Below are positions 7,941 through 16,379 of a stretch of DNA of 64,000 nt, piece by piece (position 1 is the stretch's first letter; every line of letters starts with the position of its first letter). The notes under the pieces are model-generated. The model did not search any database and was not told where the DNA came from. It was given only the letters and a program-made list of their open reading frames with translations. Origin of the DNA: Psychrobacter aquimaris (GTDB lineage Bacteria; Pseudomonadota; Gammaproteobacteria; Pseudomonadales; Moraxellaceae); NCBI RefSeq assembly GCF_016107525.1, contig NZ_JABASR010000005.1, forward strand, positions 151,391-215,390, written 5' to 3'. The position numbers and the translations under genes are program-made.

Positions 7941-8846
7941 TCAAAATTTATCCCAATAAGGATCGTCACCGAAACGCTCGGCTATAAAGTCAATCAGATA
8001 GCGACAGCGCTGTGATAAAAAACGATTTTTGGGATACACCGCATAGGCGTTTAGCGTGGGCAGTTGATATTGCTGAAGGATGGGCATCAGCTCGCCACGT
8101 GCCAATTTTTGGTAAGCGATAAAAGTTGGTATAAAGGTAATGCCATGACCTTTGACGGCCAGATCTACCAAAAACTCACCATTAGTGGCTTTAATTTTGG
8201 CATGAATCGTGTGGTTATGCTTTTTGCCTTCTTCATCGATCAGCTCTAGGCTGCTTGTTTTACCAAGACCATATTGTAAAAACTCATGATTTTCCAAATC
8301 TGCTAGCGTCTCAGGTGTCCCCATTCTGCTCAGATAATCGGGACTGGCACAGAGCGAATAACGAATCAGCGCCAAACGTTTTGCTTGGTAGCTAGAATCT
8401 TGCAGCTCTCTAATGCGAATGGCGAGCTCATATCCTTCTTCGATCAAGTCAATGTGTCGATCAGAAAAATCCAACTCAAAGTGTAGGTTAGGGTGCTGAT
8501 TGGCGTATTCATCAATCACATCGTTCAGATGCATGAGTCCAAATGATAATGGTGCAGTCATCTTGAGTGTGCCTTCGATGCGTGTGGGTGCGCCGCTGGT
8601 TTGTTCATTCAGAGTATCAACCGCGCTCAAGATATGGTTCACTTGTTGGTAATACTGCTCACCTGCTTGCGTTAAGTTAGATTGTCGAGTGGTTCGGCTG
8701 ATGAGCTGGCTACCCAAACGTGTTTCCAATTCTTTAAGACGGCGGCTGACGGCTGACTTGGCAATATTTAGCTGTTCTGCTGCTTTGGTGATACTACCAG
8801 CTTCGACAATGCGTACAAACATCGCCATATCTTCTAACTGTCCCAT
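7941..8846 (-). CDS. LysR family transcriptional regulator
   Basis: A 301-aa LysR-type regulator. The N-terminal winged helix-turn-helix (about residues 1-60) contains the family pattern SITKAAEQLNIAKSAVSRRL followed by LETRLGSQL, and the rest is the periplasmic-binding-protein-like effector domain. It is transcribed divergently from the broken doxX and the YoaK/pirin/nitroreductase genes, the usual arrangement for a regulator controlling its neighbours. A GTTCT-N7-AGAAC palindrome lies 64 nt upstream of its start. The AaeR/YafC-like N-terminal pattern (MAMFVRIVEAGS) suggests the subfamily that responds to small electrophiles or aromatics, but the ligand is unknown. Confidence 0.93.
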   Translation of the reverse strand: MGQLEDMAMFVRIVEAGSITKAAEQLNIAKSAVSRRLKELETRLGSQLISRTTRQSNLTQAGEQYYQQVNHILSAVDTLNEQTSGAPTRIEGTLKMTAPLSFGLMHLNDVIDEYANQHPNLHFELDFSDRHIDLIEEGYELAIRIRELQDSSYQAKRLALIRYSLCASPDYLSRMGTPETLADLENHEFLQYGLGKTSSLELIDEEGKKHNHTIHAKIKATNGEFLVDLAVKGHGITFIPTFIAYQKLARGELMPILQQYQLPTLNAYAVYPKNRFLSQRCRYLIDFIAERFGDDPYWDKF

Positions 8847-8909
8847 TTTACCTTCCCACCTTTGTAGGTTTATGATTCTTCTAAAGTAATATTTTTCTAA
8901 AGCAGCATT

Positions 8910-8926
8910 GTTCTAAATTTGAGAAC
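8910..8926. promoter_or_regulatory. Candidate LysR-type operator
   Basis: A 17-bp quasi-palindrome with arms GTTCT and AGAAC around AAATTTG lies in the divergent control region between the LysR gene and the doxX remnant. Length and position fit a LysR box (T-N11-A), probably serving autoregulation and control of the rightward genes. Confidence 0.45.
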
Positions 8927-9062
8927 TTACATTTGTAATTATTGCTGTTTATCCCTTTACAGTCAACGCCTATACTGATGCCATTTTTTGGCTAAAAACG
9001 TATTTGAACATACACTTAGTTTGACGGCCTTCTTATTTTGAAAACATACTTAGATAGCAACG

Positions 9063-9253
9063 ATGTATAAATTACAGCGGTGTAGCGCCTCGATTGGTCG
9101 CCTATTTTTATCGATGACTTTGATCCTTTACGTTTTACTAAAATCACAGGCTACGCTGCGACGCAAGACTATATGAAATGGATGAACGTGCCGGTTGTGC
9201 AACTATCATTAGTCATTGCGCTCGAGTTATTTGGCGGTATCGCCATACTGTAA
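9063..9253 (+). pseudogene. Frameshifted, truncated doxX-family gene
   Basis: From the ATG at 9063 the frame reads as a DoxX N-terminus (KLQ.. then IGRLFLSMTLIL). Around 9115-9135 the homology moves to another frame, giving FTKITGYAATQDYMKWM and then LVIALELFGGIAIL before a stop at 9251-9253. This is the highly characteristic first half of a DoxX membrane protein. One frameshift and an early stop remove the last two or three membrane segments of a protein usually ~130 aa long. DoxX genes commonly sit beside LysR, pirin and oxidoreductase genes as here, so this is a decayed member of that cluster. Confidence 0.72.
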
Positions 9254-9301
9254 ACAGCTAAGAAAACAATAATTAAGATATATTGAGGGCAACTAATAAT
9301 T

Positions 9302-10024
9302 ATGACAACTCAAAATCACAGTGCTACCAATGAGCAGTTACCGAGCTTTTGGCAGCGTTATCAGACGCCAGTGTTATTGACGGTGGTCGGCGGCGCCATT
9401 GATACCATTGGTTTTATTACCCTGTTTGGGTTCTTTACGGCACATGTCACGGGGAACTTAGTAATGGCAGGCAGTGGTTTGGTCAACGGTGAGGATGGTC
9501 TGTGGATTAAACTGGCTGCTCTGCCGCTATTCGTTTTGACTGTCATGGTGACCAAGACTTGTATTGATAGAAGTCAAAAGCCTGTATTAATTCTGAGTCA
9601 CTTGTTCTTAGCCGAAGCGGCATTTTTGACGGCATTTATGGTCGCTGGTTTGTATTATCAACCTTTTGTCGATGCAGGTGATATCACTGTGGCGATAACG
9701 GGCGCTTTGGGCTTGATCGCTTTAGCGATAAGAAATACCGCCAGCAAGACGGTGATTAAGAAGATGAGTCCAACTGTGCTGATGACGGGTAATACGACGC
9801 AGCTGGGTATTAATTTAACGGATTATCTGAATAATCGCAGCCCTGAAAATGCTAAAGATCTGGCCCACAGCTCGGTATTGGTTTTTAGCTTTTTAATAGG
9901 CGCTTTGGTCGGTGCGCTTCTGTATCTTAAACTGAGCTTTTGGGCGGTAGGCTTGTTTATATTGCCAGTGCTATATCTATCAGTGATGGCGCGTGATAAA
10001 GAGTTTCTACAACATATTGCGTAA
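9302..10024 (+). CDS. YoaK/DUF1275 family membrane protein
   Basis: A 240-aa inner-membrane protein with about six predicted membrane segments. The N-terminal part has GGAIDTIGFITLFGFFTAH and VTGNLVMAG, the hallmark of DUF1275 (YoaK), and the middle has the matching GNTTQLGINL repeat. The family is thought to be a small transporter, but its substrate is not established. It follows the doxX remnant by 48 nt and precedes the pirins by 240 nt, on the same strand and possibly under the same LysR regulator. The ATG at 9302 is the only reasonable start. Confidence 0.88.
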   Translation: MTTQNHSATNEQLPSFWQRYQTPVLLTVVGGAIDTIGFITLFGFFTAHVTGNLVMAGSGLVNGEDGLWIKLAALPLFVLTVMVTKTCIDRSQKPVLILSHLFLAEAAFLTAFMVAGLYYQPFVDAGDITVAITGALGLIALAIRNTASKTVIKKMSPTVLMTGNTTQLGINLTDYLNNRSPENAKDLAHSSVLVFSFLIGALVGALLYLKLSFWAVGLFILPVLYLSVMARDKEFLQHIA

Positions 10025-10264
10025 TGGCTTTTGGGCTTACTTATTATTGAGCTTATAAGCTGGATTTATTATGAAATCAATGGTGATGGTGTCACTATTT
10101 AACGCTATGTTTATCATGCTATTGTTCTGAAAATTAGAATAGTTAATTGCATTTATCATTGTTTATCTATTAGCAGACAACAATTATAATAGACCCATTG
10201 TTTAAGTAAATTAATTAATAATAAATTTACAAAAATTTAACTTATTAATATCTAAGGATAAATT

Positions 10265-10978
10265 ATGCAAACTGTCTATCATGCAGCAGATTCTCGTGGC
10301 GATGCCAACCATGGCTGGCTCAAAAGCAAGCATACCTTTAGTTTCGCCAACTATCATAATCCAGACCGTATGGGTTTTGGCGCTCTACGTGTCATCAACG
10401 ACGATTTCGTCATCGGTGGTCAAGGCTTTGGAAAACATTCCCATCGTGATATGGAAATCATTAGTATTCCTTTGTCTGGTAGGCTCGGTCACGGCGATAA
10501 CATCGGTAATAATGGCATTATCGAAACGGGTGAAATCCAAGTCATGTCAGCAGGTACTGGTATCACGCACAGTGAAATGAACGGCGATAACGAAGAAGCG
10601 GTAAAATTTTTACAGATTTGGGTGATCCCCAATAAAATGAACGTTGAGCCACGCTATCAGCAAGTACGCATCGATGAAATCATGCAGCCGAATGGATTTC
10701 ATCAAGTATTGTCGCCAAACGCTGACGATGCAGGTGTGTGGATTCATCAAAATTCTTGGTTTAGCATGGGCGATTTTGATGAAGGTGTGACTGAGACGTA
10801 TCAGTTAAAAGACCCTAGTAACGGCGTTTATATCTTTGTTATTAGCGGTAAAATCGTTGTAAACGGTAACATTTTAGATACCCGAGATGGGCTTGGTGTT
10901 TGCGATACTAAGAACTTTACGATGGACGTAGAAGAAGATGCTAGGGTGCTATTGATGGAAGTTCCAATGAGCTTTTAA
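10265..10978 (+). CDS. Pirin family protein (YhhW-like quercetinase type)
   Basis: A bicupin pirin of 237 aa, close in pattern to E. coli YhhW. The metal site is predicted at His58, His60 (KHSHRDME), His102 and Glu104 (THSEMN), all present in the N-terminal cupin. Such proteins bind Fe or another divalent metal; some have quercetin 2,3-dioxygenase activity in vitro, others act in redox sensing. TAAGGA precedes the ATG. It is followed 46 nt later by a second pirin and then a nitroreductase, pointing to a shared stress or xenobiotic response. Confidence 0.92.
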   Translation: MQTVYHAADSRGDANHGWLKSKHTFSFANYHNPDRMGFGALRVINDDFVIGGQGFGKHSHRDMEIISIPLSGRLGHGDNIGNNGIIETGEIQVMSAGTGITHSEMNGDNEEAVKFLQIWVIPNKMNVEPRYQQVRIDEIMQPNGFHQVLSPNADDAGVWIHQNSWFSMGDFDEGVTETYQLKDPSNGVYIFVISGKIVVNGNILDTRDGLGVCDTKNFTMDVEEDARVLLMEVPMSF

Positions 10979-11024
10979 TTGTCATGAGCAATAAGTTTCA
11001 GCATCACATAATAAGAGATGAATC

Positions 11025-11972
11025 ATGAGTATCGAAACTCTAGAGCCACGGTTGGCAGAGGTAGGCGGCATACCAATTGCCCGTTTGTTGCCCAATACTG
11101 GCAAAAAGCCAATCGGTGCGTGGTGTTTTTTGGATCACGCTGGTCCTGCTGAGTTTGGTGAAGATGAGACAGGCATGCAAGTCGGTCGCCATCCACATAC
11201 TAACCTGCAAACTTTTAGCTGGATGTTAAGTGGCGAAGTCCTGCACAAAGACAGCTTAGGTAATGAGCAAGTTATTATCAAAAATCAAGTCAATGTCATG
11301 ACAGCGGGTACAGGTCTGACCCAAGGCATCAGTCATACCGAACAAAGCGTTTTTCCAGATACGGGTGGCTCAGTAGATGCGGCACGCGGTCTGAGCATGT
11401 TACAGCTGTGGATAGCACTACCGACGGATCAGAAAATCGAGCGTAGCTTCCACCATTATCCTGAGCTACCAACGTGGACAGAGGATAGTGTCGAGATGAT
11501 TCTGACGACGGGCAGCTATAATAGCCTATCAGGTAAGCGTTACGAAGCACCGACCATCCAGTATTCACAAATGGTGGGTATCGATGTGTACTTCATTGAG
11601 GACGGTGAGGTCATTCTCAACTTAGAGCCAAATTTTGAATACGGTATCTTGGTTACAGAAGGTCAGATCGTATCTGAAGGCAAGGTTTGCGCACAAGATC
11701 AGCTATTTCGCTTCAGTGATAGCGATGTTGCGAACAATAAAAGTATCAAGCTGGTTGCCAAAAAAGGTACGCGAGTGGTGTTTATCGGTGGTGAGCCGTT
11801 GAATAACCAAGTACTACTGTGGTGGAATTTTGTCGCGGACAATAAAGCAGAGATTGAGCAGTCAATCAGTGATTGGAATAACGGTCATGAGCGTTTTGGT
11901 AATGTAGACTCTGATATGAAGCGTTTACCAGCACCAGAATTACCGCAAGGTTTTAAGGGTGGAAGCCGTTAG
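11025..11972 (+). CDS. Pirin family protein, long form
   Basis: A second pirin of 315 aa from a different subfamily than its neighbour. The N-terminal cupin shows RHPHTNLQTF with His56 and His58 and GISHTE with His104 and Glu106 as likely metal ligands. The C-terminal cupin extends past residue 250 and includes the FIGGEPL and LLWWNFV signatures usual in the long pirins. Function is presumably metal-dependent redox or dioxygenase chemistry; the substrate is unknown. It is on the same strand as the upstream pirin with a 46-nt gap and probably cotranscribed. A 9-bp hairpin at 12035 lies between it and the nitroreductase gene. Confidence 0.9.
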   Translation: MSIETLEPRLAEVGGIPIARLLPNTGKKPIGAWCFLDHAGPAEFGEDETGMQVGRHPHTNLQTFSWMLSGEVLHKDSLGNEQVIIKNQVNVMTAGTGLTQGISHTEQSVFPDTGGSVDAARGLSMLQLWIALPTDQKIERSFHHYPELPTWTEDSVEMILTTGSYNSLSGKRYEAPTIQYSQMVGIDVYFIEDGEVILNLEPNFEYGILVTEGQIVSEGKVCAQDQLFRFSDSDVANNKSIKLVAKKGTRVVFIGGEPLNNQVLLWWNFVADNKAEIEQSISDWNNGHERFGNVDSDMKRLPAPELPQGFKGGSR

Positions 11973-12034
11973 ACATTGTCTATGAACGCAGTTTTTAAAG
12001 GTTCATCTATCATCAATTTTGTGGACGAAACCAA

Positions 12035-12065
12035 AGTATGGGATTAGTTGGATTACTCCCATACT
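12035..12065. repeat. Inverted repeat between pirin and nitroreductase genes
   Basis: AGTATGGGA (12035-12043) and TCCCATACT (12057-12065) form a perfect 9-bp stem with a 13-nt loop and no T-run. It may be an operator, a processing site or a poor terminator in the 153-nt gap. Confidence 0.45.
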
Positions 12066-12125
12066 CGTTAATCATCCATATTAACCGCAGTTAAACAATC
12101 AATATTAATAACGTGGAGAAACACT

Positions 12126-12737
12126 ATGTCAGATCTAAAAACATTACAGCAATTGGCTGAAAAACGTCGTTCTATCTATGCATTGAGCAATCAATTACCT
12201 GTCTCAAATGACGAAATCGTCAAGCTGGTTGAGCATGCTGTTTTGCATACGCCATCATCATTTAACTCACAATCGACGCGTGTCGTGGTACTGTTCGGCG
12301 ATGACCACAATAAGCTGTGGCAAATTACTGAAGATACGTTACGCGGTATCGTTGATAATGAAGAGCAATTTGCTGCAACCAAACAAAAAATCGCTGGCTT
12401 TAAAGCAGGAGCAGGTACCGTGATGTTCTTTGAAGATCACAGTGTGGTTCGAGACATGCAAGCTGCTGCGCCTTTGTATGCGGACAAGTTTCCAATCTGG
12501 GCACATCAGACTAATGCTATGCACCAGTATGTCATCTGGACCGCGTTGGCCAGTATTGATGTTGGCGCCAACTTACAGCATTACAATCCAATCATTGATA
12601 AAGCAGTGGCTAGTACCTGGAATATTGATGAACATTGGGAACTGAATGCCCAAATGGTATTTGGTGCTATCGAGCAACCAGCAGGTGATAAAGCGTTCAA
12701 GCCAATTGAAGATCGTATGCAAGTATTTGGTAAATAG
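12126..12737 (+). CDS. Nitroreductase family protein (Frm2/HBN1-like)
   Basis: A 203-aa FMN-dependent nitroreductase-fold protein. The N-terminal EKRRSIYAL with the helix DEIVKLVEHA, then HTPSSFNSQSTRVVVLFG, is typical of the Frm2/HBN1 branch (nitroreductases linked to oxidative and lipid stress). The rest has the expected two-helix excursion and the C-terminal GAIEQP strand. It probably reduces nitro or quinone substrates with NAD(P)H as a homodimer. GGAG is just upstream of the ATG. It closes the LysR-pirin cluster, ahead of a strong terminator. Confidence 0.9.
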   Translation: MSDLKTLQQLAEKRRSIYALSNQLPVSNDEIVKLVEHAVLHTPSSFNSQSTRVVVLFGDDHNKLWQITEDTLRGIVDNEEQFAATKQKIAGFKAGAGTVMFFEDHSVVRDMQAAAPLYADKFPIWAHQTNAMHQYVIWTALASIDVGANLQHYNPIIDKAVASTWNIDEHWELNAQMVFGAIEQPAGDKAFKPIEDRMQVFGK

Positions 12738-12760
12738 ATTTTTTTGATAGTTTAATATCA

Positions 12761-12799
12761 AAAGCAGCCCTCAACTGATTGTTGAGGGCTGCTTTTTTT
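12761..12799 (+). terminator. Terminator after the nitroreductase gene
   Basis: A perfect 15-bp stem (12761-12775 with 12781-12795), GC-rich in the middle, with a 5-nt loop and a T-run. It ends the pirin/nitroreductase unit and can also work leftwards for the convergent Mpo1-like gene. Confidence 0.92.
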
Positions 12800-12882
12800 G
12801 GTAAAAATTAATTTTAGACAGTAGTTTTTTAGATACTAAGCTTAACGATACTAAGCTTAAAAATAACATCAATAATGAATAG

Positions 12883-13335
12883 TTAGGCTTGGCTTTGTTT
12901 ACGACCCATCACGCTATTAGCCACCCATGCTGGACCAATTAATAAGAACTGTAAGTCTTCAAAAAATGAGGGTTTTTTGCCTTCAATTTTATGACCGATG
13001 AATTGTCCAATCCAAGCAACTATAAAAATAGCCGCCCAAATCTTAAAGCCCCATGGGAATAATGTCATTACTGACAAGCAAATGAGAATAAACATGCCCA
13101 TCGCTAAAAATAACGGCGTGGATAGACGCATATAAAACAATAACACCAAAGCGCTCATCACTAAGGTAAACCAGACTGATAGCGACATGCCCATGCCTAA
13201 CAAGCTGACAAATATAGTGGGAACGCATAGCCAGTGGATTTTTTTATTGACTAGGTTTTGATGACTGACAGAATATTCACTAAGCCATTGCTCAAGTGTG
13301 CGTTTAGACAATCGCTTTTGCTGAGTACGAGACAT
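12883..13335 (-). CDS. Mpo1-like (DUF962) membrane protein
   Basis: A 150-aa protein of the Mpo1/YGL010w family, in yeast an Fe(II)-dependent dioxygenase for alpha-oxidation of 2-hydroxy fatty acids. The conserved histidine motifs are visible: SEYSVSHQNLVNKKIHW near residues 19-35 and AWIGQFIGHKIEGKKPSFFED near 107-127. Four predicted membrane segments lie between and after them. AGG(TTAGT) lies upstream of the ATG. It is convergent with the nitroreductase gene and separated from pnuC by 183 nt. The bacterial substrate is unproven. Confidence 0.87.
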   Translation of the reverse strand: MSRTQQKRLSKRTLEQWLSEYSVSHQNLVNKKIHWLCVPTIFVSLLGMGMSLSVWFTLVMSALVLLFYMRLSTPLFLAMGMFILICLSVMTLFPWGFKIWAAIFIVAWIGQFIGHKIEGKKPSFFEDLQFLLIGPAWVANSVMGRKQSQA

Positions 13336-13518
13336 ACTAACCTCCGTGTTAGTCCATAAATTGAGAAATCTCTCCCATCAGTTTTAGCATTAATTGAGCC
13401 AGTCCACCACATTATCTGATAGACGGCACAGTCAAAACTTATAGCGCTATCAATATACTCGAGTTGGTCAATTTTATCCTTTTAATCTGTCAGTACTTAC
13501 AGCAATGCAAAACAACCG

Positions 13519-14250
13519 TTAACCTTGTTCACTGCGCTGCCATTCATACAGACCAATAAAGGCATTTATTTGATATATCATGGTTTGAATGGCAAAAATG
13601 TAATTGCCTGACATTAGGTTGACGATGAGCCAGACAAAGTTAACAATAATCCATAACCACCAATTAAATGAATAGCGCAAAATCATCGCGGCTTGTGCAG
13701 TAATGGAGAGGACAAAAGCAATGACGTTGATCCAAAAGAAGGAGATAAATCCTAAGAATTTACTGTTATCATCTTCAACCACTGCATAGCCATAGCTAGC
13801 GAGTAAATTATTTACCGTGGGGAAAAGTGCAAGACCGATAATAATAAAGGCGGCGGTAATCAACCAAACAGCTTTGCTAGCGGCCTTTGGTATCATGTCG
13901 CCATCAGGATCGGTATGTTTTGACCAATAAAAAATACCGTAGACATGGGTGAAAAAGTTAAAGAGTGGTGCGAGCATCAAACCGACTGCACCAGACGTCG
14001 CCTGCACGACGACTTCTCCCGCAGTTGCTGCCATTCCCAACCCGTTACCCATGACGTTTTTGCGAAATGACAGCGAAACCACACAGACCAAACCAACGAA
14101 AGATACGCCCAGATAAAACATATCAAGCGTGGTGTGTTCTGTCGTGAGCCAAAAACCTGTGGATAATGCAATCACCCCGCAAATGAACCAGATGACAATC
14201 CATTGCATCGCCCATTTTCCAGTAATATTATCTAATAGCTGAATACGCAT
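13519..14250 (-). CDS. pnuC: PnuC-type nicotinamide riboside transporter
   Basis: A 243-aa inner-membrane protein with about seven predicted membrane segments. The C-terminal half has the PnuC pattern SFNWWLWIIVNF, then an aromatic-rich last helix ending GLYEWQ. PnuC proteins move nicotinamide riboside by facilitated diffusion, driven by phosphorylation in the cytoplasm. Here the kinase is the NadR homologue immediately upstream on the same strand, 98 nt away, so import and trapping are encoded together. Substrate could in principle be another vitamin precursor (PnuT, PnuX), but the nadR linkage favours nicotinamide riboside. Confidence 0.9.
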   Translation of the reverse strand: MRIQLLDNITGKWAMQWIVIWFICGVIALSTGFWLTTEHTTLDMFYLGVSFVGLVCVVSLSFRKNVMGNGLGMAATAGEVVVQATSGAVGLMLAPLFNFFTHVYGIFYWSKHTDPDGDMIPKAASKAVWLITAAFIIIGLALFPTVNNLLASYGYAVVEDDNSKFLGFISFFWINVIAFVLSITAQAAMILRYSFNWWLWIIVNFVWLIVNLMSGNYIFAIQTMIYQINAFIGLYEWQRSEQG

Positions 14251-14348
14251 AAAGCCTTTTTCCTTAAAGTATTAAAACTATAATGGGTTCTTATTTTGTT
14301 TTTTAATATCATATTATTCTTGTATTATCGCTATTTTTACCATGCTGC

Positions 14349-15389
14349 CTATTTACCATAAACATACTGATCGATAAGCAGCAGTGCTTGCTGATAGCGC
14401 GCATCGTAATCTGGCTGGTCAATCATGTGCGGTTTGATATCATGACGAGCGAAAATATCGACGAGACGTCGTTCAAAGCGTCCGCGCGCCTCAGGAGTGC
14501 CCAATGAGCGCATGCCGTCATTAACCCACGGCGTATTGTTATCTAGCATAATGGTATGATCTAAGCGAAACTCATCGATACAAGCCGCCACAAAAGGATG
14601 GCTGCGACCTTCGTACTCTTCACAAAACGCTTGAGTGGTCACAAAATCGGTATCAACAATGGTGACAGGAGCCGTCGCGTTAGCCGCCGCATCTCTTATA
14701 GCTTGAGCATGCTGGAGGGCAATGGGACCATAGTCGTTATATTGTAGGCCGACTTCACTACCGCCCAAATCTGTGCCGACATATAAACGTCCCATCTCTA
14801 AAGCAAAGCTGGCACCATAATAATTGGCCAGTTTATGCACCAATGTCGTCTTACCTGAGCTTTCACCGCCGACAATCGCAACCGTTTTGGTATAGTCGCC
14901 GCGTGCTTGGGGATGAATGGCTGACCAATGCGCGACCGGATTATGAGCAATGGCATAAGAATCAAACTCAGGTTGTAGCGGGGTCGTGACGACTGGTATC
15001 GATAATTGCTTATAAACATCACTCTGCGCCAATGGGTGGTTTTCTGCGACAAACAATACCGTCTCTGCTGGTAAGTCGAGCGCTGCCGTTAAACGTTGTA
15101 GTTTGGCATTGCTGGCGGGAATGTTGATTGTCACATCAACAAAGCTATCATGCAGCGGCAGCTCAATCTCATGGGTGGTATGAATTTGGATAAATGGCAA
15201 ATCAGCACACGCCATCTGTAGCCAACGAGCTTTGTCTTGCAAAGTAATGGTAAAGTCTGGATGCGGTGCTGGATGGGCCATAATGATAATATGCAAGGTT
15301 TTCGCTTGTCCTGCCGCAGCCAATATACTGCGCATTTGACCTAAATGTAATGGCTCAAAATGTCCAATCATCAATCCTGACTCGTACAT
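14349..15389 (-). CDS. nadR: NadR: ribosylnicotinamide kinase with NMN adenylyltransferase-like domain
   Basis: A 346-aa NadR without the N-terminal helix-turn-helix of the E. coli repressor. Residues 1-155 form the NMN adenylyltransferase-like domain and 165-346 the ribosylnicotinamide kinase, with Walker A GGESSGKTT at 174-182 and the VDTDFVTTQAFC and NNTPWVNDGMRS motifs intact. In the first domain the catalytic HxGH reads HLGQ at 15-18, and the second motif, (I/V)SxTxIR in relatives, reads DSYAIAH at 143-149. The kinase should work, while adenylyl transfer is probably lost or weak. It heads an operon with pnuC. Confidence 0.93.
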   Translation of the reverse strand: MYESGLMIGHFEPLHLGQMRSILAAAGQAKTLHIIIMAHPAPHPDFTITLQDKARWLQMACADLPFIQIHTTHEIELPLHDSFVDVTINIPASNAKLQRLTAALDLPAETVLFVAENHPLAQSDVYKQLSIPVVTTPLQPEFDSYAIAHNPVAHWSAIHPQARGDYTKTVAIVGGESSGKTTLVHKLANYYGASFALEMGRLYVGTDLGGSEVGLQYNDYGPIALQHAQAIRDAAANATAPVTIVDTDFVTTQAFCEEYEGRSHPFVAACIDEFRLDHTIMLDNNTPWVNDGMRSLGTPEARGRFERRLVDIFARHDIKPHMIDQPDYDARYQQALLLIDQYVYGK

Positions 15390-15954
15390 AGCTTTCCTTT
15401 ATTTTTATTTGTGCTTCATTGCACTAAGTTTTATAGGTAGATTTCTAAAATAGAAGCGGTTTATCAGCATGGTATAAAGGTTTAAGCGGATTTACAGGTA
15501 GGTTATTGTAAATAGGTGTTTTTTTATAAGACTTTTTTCTGATAAAAATATCACCAAGTTATTAATTTAACTGTGATTGTTTGAATTTTTTACCATTTAT
15601 GAAGTTACATCTATAACAATGTTTATGTGCTGACAATGGCTAAATATTGAATTTGTAACAAGCGTTGTAATGTGGCAGCAACAAACCTAATTTTGAAACA
15701 TTTTGAAATAATTATTTAAAATCAGCAGTTTACGAGGTTTTATGACAGATTAGGGCAAGCTTAAGTAGCATAAACTCACAAAGTACTTCTATACCTTCAA
15801 CAGATAAATATTTAATAGTTGCTATAATTATTCATAAGTTAAGAGGGCTAAATATCTTCATGACTACAATCAGAAAAAAAGCATAAAAAATAGAAGAACA
15901 AACGAAAATAACAGAAGTTTAAACAATAATAGAAATGATAGAGAGGTATTTGAT
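15390..15954. other. Intergenic region between nadR and the PspC-domain gene
   Basis: About 565 nt of AT-rich sequence separating divergent genes. It must hold the promoter of nadR-pnuC (minus strand) and of the PspC gene. A TATAAT at 15823-15828 is a possible -10 for the latter, but no -35 at proper spacing is convincing. No ORF, RNA gene or strong hairpin was recognised. Confidence 0.45.
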
Positions 15955-16167
15955 TTGGCTAAATTAGCAAAACTACATCGCTCACAGAATAATCGCATGA
16001 TAGCAGGTGTGATGGGCGGCATTGCCGAATACGTTGGTTGGTCACCGACTTGGGTGAGAGTATTATTCGTGATTATCTCATCTTTGAGTGCTGCAGTACC
16101 TGGCATCTTAATTTATATAGTCTTATGGATAATCATGCCAAAAGCAACCAGTGCATCCTATCAATAA
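15955..16167 (+). CDS. PspC domain protein
   Basis: A 70-aa membrane protein consisting of a single PspC domain. Residues 8-25 (HRSQNNRMIAGVMGGIAE) and the following YVGWSPTWVRVLFVIIS are the family signature, and the second half is one or two membrane segments ending IVLWIIMP. PspC in enterobacteria is the inner-membrane activator of the phage-shock response; small stand-alone versions are widespread and of unknown role. The start is TTG at 15955 with AGAGG 8 nt upstream. No other psp gene is nearby. Confidence 0.88.
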   Translation: MAKLAKLHRSQNNRMIAGVMGGIAEYVGWSPTWVRVLFVIISSLSAAVPGILIYIVLWIIMPKATSASYQ

Positions 16168-16223
16168 GATTGTTTCATATTTTATAGCAGTATTTTTAAC
16201 AGCAGTACCATTTTGACAGTGCT

Positions 16224-16248
16224 ATTTTGATAGTAATACTATCAAAAT
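16224..16248. repeat. Inverted repeat downstream of the PspC gene
   Basis: ATTTTGATAG (16224-16233) and CTATCAAAAT (16239-16248) form a perfect 10-bp stem around TAATA. AT-rich and without a T-run, it may still help terminate the PspC transcript. Confidence 0.5.
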
Positions 16249-16348
16249 CCACTTAGATTAAATTTGTATCAAAAGAAAAGAACAGCAGTTCAACTAAAAA
16301 ACAAAAAGCCTGACTCATCAGGATACCAAAGACATACCTTTCCTCCTG

Positions 16349-16379
16349 CCCAGATGCTCGCGCATTTGGGTATTTTTTT
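16349..16379 (+). terminator. Terminator-like hairpin upstream of glyQ
   Basis: CCCAGATGC and GCATTTGGG pair over 9 bp (one G-T) around TCGC, followed by TATTTTTTT. It sits 182 nt after the PspC stop and 216 nt before glyQ, so it could end a PspC transcript, a small RNA or a glyQS leader. Confidence 0.65.
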
